Positions 54,201 to 64,000 of a DNA stretch of 64,000 nucleotides are shown piece after piece. The translations under genes were made by a program, and so were the position numbers. Below the pieces are notes generated by a model that saw only the letters and a list, made by a program, of their open reading frames with translations, had not been told where the DNA came from and did not search any database. The stretch covers positions 23,488,234 to 23,552,233 of the forward strand of contig CM066914.1 of assembly GCA_033964015.1 (NCBI GenBank), in the 5' to 3' direction. The DNA is from Scolanthus callimorphus (lineage: Eukaryota; Cnidaria; Anthozoa; Actiniaria; Edwardsiidae). Position 1 is the stretch's first letter, and every line of letters starts with the position of its first letter.

Positions 54201-56683
54201 CTGTGCTATTCCAGCCCTAACCATTTTCCCCCCTTTATGTTTACTTTTTTCTCATCCCAAAAAGGGGTCATGGGCACCCTAGGACACACCTAGCTATATA
54301 AACATCTGGATAAAATCAATACCAATTGAAGCAACATCCTTAAAGGGGCACTCCCATGCTTAATTTGTGTACAACCTGTCAAAAATAAGTCTAATTCTAA
54401 TCACCAAAAATACATTTGAGTTTACCGGGAATAACCAAAATAACAGTCCAGGTTTGTTAAATGACCTTTAACTGTTAAATCAATACAAATCTATAGTGTT
54501 CTTATCTATTATCATGAGGATGGAACTGGATTGCGATTTGAATTATTTGCTTGTCAAGCAAGCATGCGAGTGCCCCTTTAGGCTAGCTATTGTAAGTTGA
54601 AAGAGCGTCTTATAAAGCCACCACCCCCAATTAATGATCCTTTTTTTCCAGGCCCATAGCAAGAAAAAATTGTTACCGAGGCAGAGTGAGTGAAATACTA
54701 TTTGTGAACAAAAAAAGGTTATTTTTTCTGTGACTAACGGTTAAGGCTGGTTTAAATTTAATTTTAAAGTTGGTTCTGGTTCTTTCAGTAGAAAAAAAAA
54801 ACAGGCGGCTTCGCTCGCTTCATTCCTTCATGCTGGCTGTGGGCCTGTTTTCGGGTAGGGTGTGATGCAAATCCTGCAGGTACGACAATATTTTTAGCTC
54901 AGGATGACTTGGGAACAATAAAAAATAAATAATATCCCTAAATCAGGCCTACACTAGCCCCCATGATATAGTTTAACTGGCAAAAGAACTTCCACTTACA
55001 GTACCTGATGGGTCTGATGTAATCCTCAGGGTGACTTAGCACAGCAGGAGGCACTGGTTCCCAGGTGAAGTGAAGGCCCCAGTTAAAGCCACCTCTCACA
55101 AGGGGAGATGACTTATATTCAAATGTATCAGAGCTCACAATATCAATAACAGGACACACTACAGTGTGAGTGTTATCCTTAATGGGTTGAAGTAATGGTT
55201 CTAGCCAACCAGTGTTCACTTCACAATGGCTGTCCAAAAACACAAGGACATCTCCAGTGGCAGCCTCAGCACCAATTATCCTCCCACGAATGAGTCCTTC
55301 TCTTTTTGATTTCTTATTATTTTTACATTAGCATAGTTTTTAGTGTAGTTATCAAGATTAGCTTTTAAATCTAAAATGTCACTATGGTCGTCAACAAAAA
55401 TAATTTCATGTAAAATGTTGCTAGTGCTTCTGTCTAGGATACTATGGAATGTTCTCAGAAGAACACTCCAGGCTTCATTGTAAAAACAGAGTATAATGCT
55501 GGCCCTTGGCAAATCTAATGAGTACTTTTGCTTCTTGCAGCTGTAGAAAAAAGAGATGAAAAAGAGATTACATCATTTCCATTATTATATTGTTTCCTCT
55601 TACTCTCCTGAGCAGATTTCAGATGTAAATACACAGTAAAATAGTAAACACACAGCTAAACACTGACCAGTCAGAGGAGAAGGTAATTATGACTTGTATT
55701 TAGTCCTGACCAACGAAAAAAAAGACACACAGTGTGCCTGGTTTTTCTTTGCATTTTGATTGGCTCTAATCAATTATATTATTATCATCTGTGTTGTAGG
55801 GGTCATTTGACCATGAATTGGTGCAAGGAAGTATCAACATAAATAAATTGTTCAGTCATCACACTAGGATGACCGTTGATAACAGGGGCAGATCCAGGGG
55901 GGGGGGGGGGGTGAATAGAGGAGCTAGCCACCACACTTTTAAAGTTTATTTGTTATTTCTTCATATATTCTTTGTAATAGTTCCCTCCCTTTTCTTCAAC
56001 TGTCTGGTAATATGTTTTGTACTATTTTAAATGGTCCTCATTAGTGCAAAATGTAAGGTGCTACTCATTAGTATTCACTTGTTGGCTCTACTCGTTCAGG
56101 CCGGGCGCTTCTACCGTCCTGCTAATTTAAATTATTTTATTTTATTTTTTCATCTCATTGTGCTCCTGGGGGCTGGCGGTGCCTTTTCGCTGTTCCCACC
56201 CACCCTCCCCCAGTTTCGTTTCCATGCAATCACTAGGCTCACCAGGACTCCTACCCATAACTTAACATTAGCACAATGAGACCAGTTGAAAAAGGTTACT
56301 ATTCACCCTTCTAAACATTCTGGATCTGGCCACAGGACAGAAATCACCAGTGACAGTCGGCCTTCATAGACTTACAGCTCATGTCGAGTGTCCTGTATTT
56401 TGCGATGTAGGCTTAGCCGATTACTGATTAACATGTTGAAGGCATGTTGTGCATATCCATCCTCTTTAACCCTCACATCCTGCTGATTCTGCACAATTCC
56501 CAGCATGCTAACATCATTTTCAGCATCTATGGACTGAACGTCTGAAATTTTATCCTGATGACCAGCTGACAAGTTTTCTTTACGCCCATTGAACATCGCT
56601 GACACGAACATCAAGAGAACCCATAAAACACCAGTGAGGATAAAACACAAGAGAACATAACGCTTTATAAATTTGAAGCCCAT
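51294..56683 (-). CDS. GALNT11-like polypeptide N-acetylgalactosaminyltransferase, one frame break
   Basis: This Golgi enzyme starts mucin-type O-glycosylation by adding GalNAc to Ser/Thr. Exons (minus) are 56683-56376, 55540-55005, 54044-53927, 53311-52952, 52360-52256, 52155-52012 and 51422-51294; all joins keep phase. Residues 8-30 are a type II membrane anchor. The catalytic part shows [12 protein letters not shown], the metal-binding DSH in FLDSHCEVN, and the [11 protein letters not shown] motif with IWMCGG next, as in GALNT11. A ricin-type lectin domain follows, with [15 protein letters not shown] and QQW/QKW. In exon 2 the frame breaks near 55290 at a run of A residues (NQK then REGLIRGR); the downstream frame is fully conserved, so one A is probably missing from the assembly. 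Length allowing for this is 566 residues. ATP5F1B is divergent, 667 bp away. Confidence 0.93.
51493..51731. repeat. foldback element in a GALNT intron
   Basis: CCTCATTCACACCGGCGCTT and AAACTGGTTTAA at the left are mirrored by TTAAC(T)AAACATGGTTTTGG and TGTGAATGTGG at the right. About 240 bp, in the last intron. Confidence 0.6.
52612..52827. mobile_element. 216-bp MITE, CAGGGCCCGACA family, copy 2
   Basis: It is the reverse complement of the copy at 34460-34674 along nearly its whole length, including GTCGCCATTGGCAACCATAT and TGGTCGCAATGTCGGGCCC. AGAAT flanks both sides, a five-base duplication. It lies in the intron between GALNT exons 4 and 5. Confidence 0.8.
54340..54580. mobile_element. 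241-bp MITE, TTAAAGGGGCACTC family
   Basis: Ends TTAAAGGGGCACTCCCATGC and GCATGCGAGTGCCCCTTTA are inverted repeats. A degraded copy lies at 44305-44541. It is in the intron between GALNT exons 2 and 3. Confidence 0.7.
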
Positions 56684-57350
56684 GATTTCACATTATAAAG
56701 TGTAAGAGTCAATAAAGATTGCACTCAGTGTGACTTGACTGGCAATTTTGACTGTACTTCATTTTCAGATGCACAGAAAACACAATTGCAATTATCATGG
56801 GCAGCATTCAGCAGAAAGTCAACTCAATGTTCAAGAGATCAGAGGAGGAAGTAGCTTGCGTTGCATGTCCATCCATGAGATGTCCAGAGGGGGAGGAGAG
56901 CCAGAGGTGACCAGGGAAAACCCATGACTACCACATCCTCCTCAAGTTCTGTGCTTCTGTAAGCCTCAAATGCGAACACCAAATCGCAGAAATGAGTTTA
57001 TAGACTCAGGAGCTAAAACATGAAGACATCCACTATAACTTGATTATGCAAAGAAAGAAAGGAATCCACAAATAATCTTATACCGCCGTTGGATGTATAT
57101 GTTGCCCGGTTTCTTTAGCGCGAGGAGTTGGTGAAAAATGCTCCGGCCGCCATATTGAAGTTTCTAACACCATTTGTGATTGGTGGAAAGGTAGCGTGAT
57201 TGTCTAACTGACCAATCAGAGATAAAGTTTGACTTTCGGAAATTTCCGGAAAATATAGATTGCTGTTCGGGATTTCTCAGGCATTGTTCGGATCACATGA
57301 CAAATCCGATAACTCGTCGGAAGCTGCTCAGTTCTCCCTCCTCGGCCGCC
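56684..57350. promoter_or_regulatory. divergent GALNT/ATP5F1B upstream region
   Basis: 667 bp separate the two start codons. Closer to ATP5F1B are inverted and direct CCAAT boxes (ATTGG near 57180, CCAATCAG near 57212) and two CCGCCAT(A/G)TTG words, the reverse complement of a YY1 core, at about 57147 and at the ATP5F1B start codon itself. No TATA box was found. The region may include a non-coding GALNT leader exon. Confidence 0.5.

Positions 57351-64000
<6,650 letters not shown>

Overview
This is eukaryotic, metazoan nuclear DNA. The genes have GT-AG introns, and the recognisable products (SCAP, CDV3, HINT3, GGACT, LRRC45, GALNT11-type transferase, mitochondrial ATP synthase beta) are animal housekeeping genes. 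Short introns, many small foldback DNA elements with poly-C/poly-G cores, a LINE and a pogo transposon suggest an invertebrate; a cnidarian such as a stony coral is my best guess, but no marker in the window proves it. Exon joins below were worked out by hand from splice motifs, reading phase and family resemblance.

Layout: 1-6776 is repeat-rich, with no gene I can prove. 6777-11094 (minus) holds the first exons of a SCAP-like sterol sensor; its remaining exons were not found. 11095-15686 holds nothing convincing. 15687-17094 (plus) is an unrecognised secreted protein with a Thr/Pro stem and a cysteine-rich end. 17400-22450 is a cluster of foldback elements. 22600-24607 (plus) is a glutamate/lysine/arginine-rich coiled-coil protein ending in a CaaX box. 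24608-30006 is mostly repeats.

The right half is gene-dense: CDV3 (minus, 30007-35593) head-to-head with HINT3 (plus, 35823-36317); a broken LINE (minus); GGACT (plus, 40019-42046); LRRC45 (minus, 42989-47608); an orphan terminal exon (plus, 49444-49695); a GALNT11-like gene (minus, 51294-56683) head-to-head with ATP5F1B (plus, from 57351 past the window edge), whose fourth intron carries a pogo-type transposon.

These genes do not form one pathway. They touch sterol sensing, purine-nucleotide hydrolysis, glutamyl-amine recycling, centrosome linkage, O-glycosylation and oxidative phosphorylation. Shared features are short divergent promoters and introns packed with small DNA elements. Four one- or two-base frame breaks in otherwise well-conserved coding sequence (22.78, 43.67, 44.01 and 55.29 kb) look more like residual assembly indels than decay.
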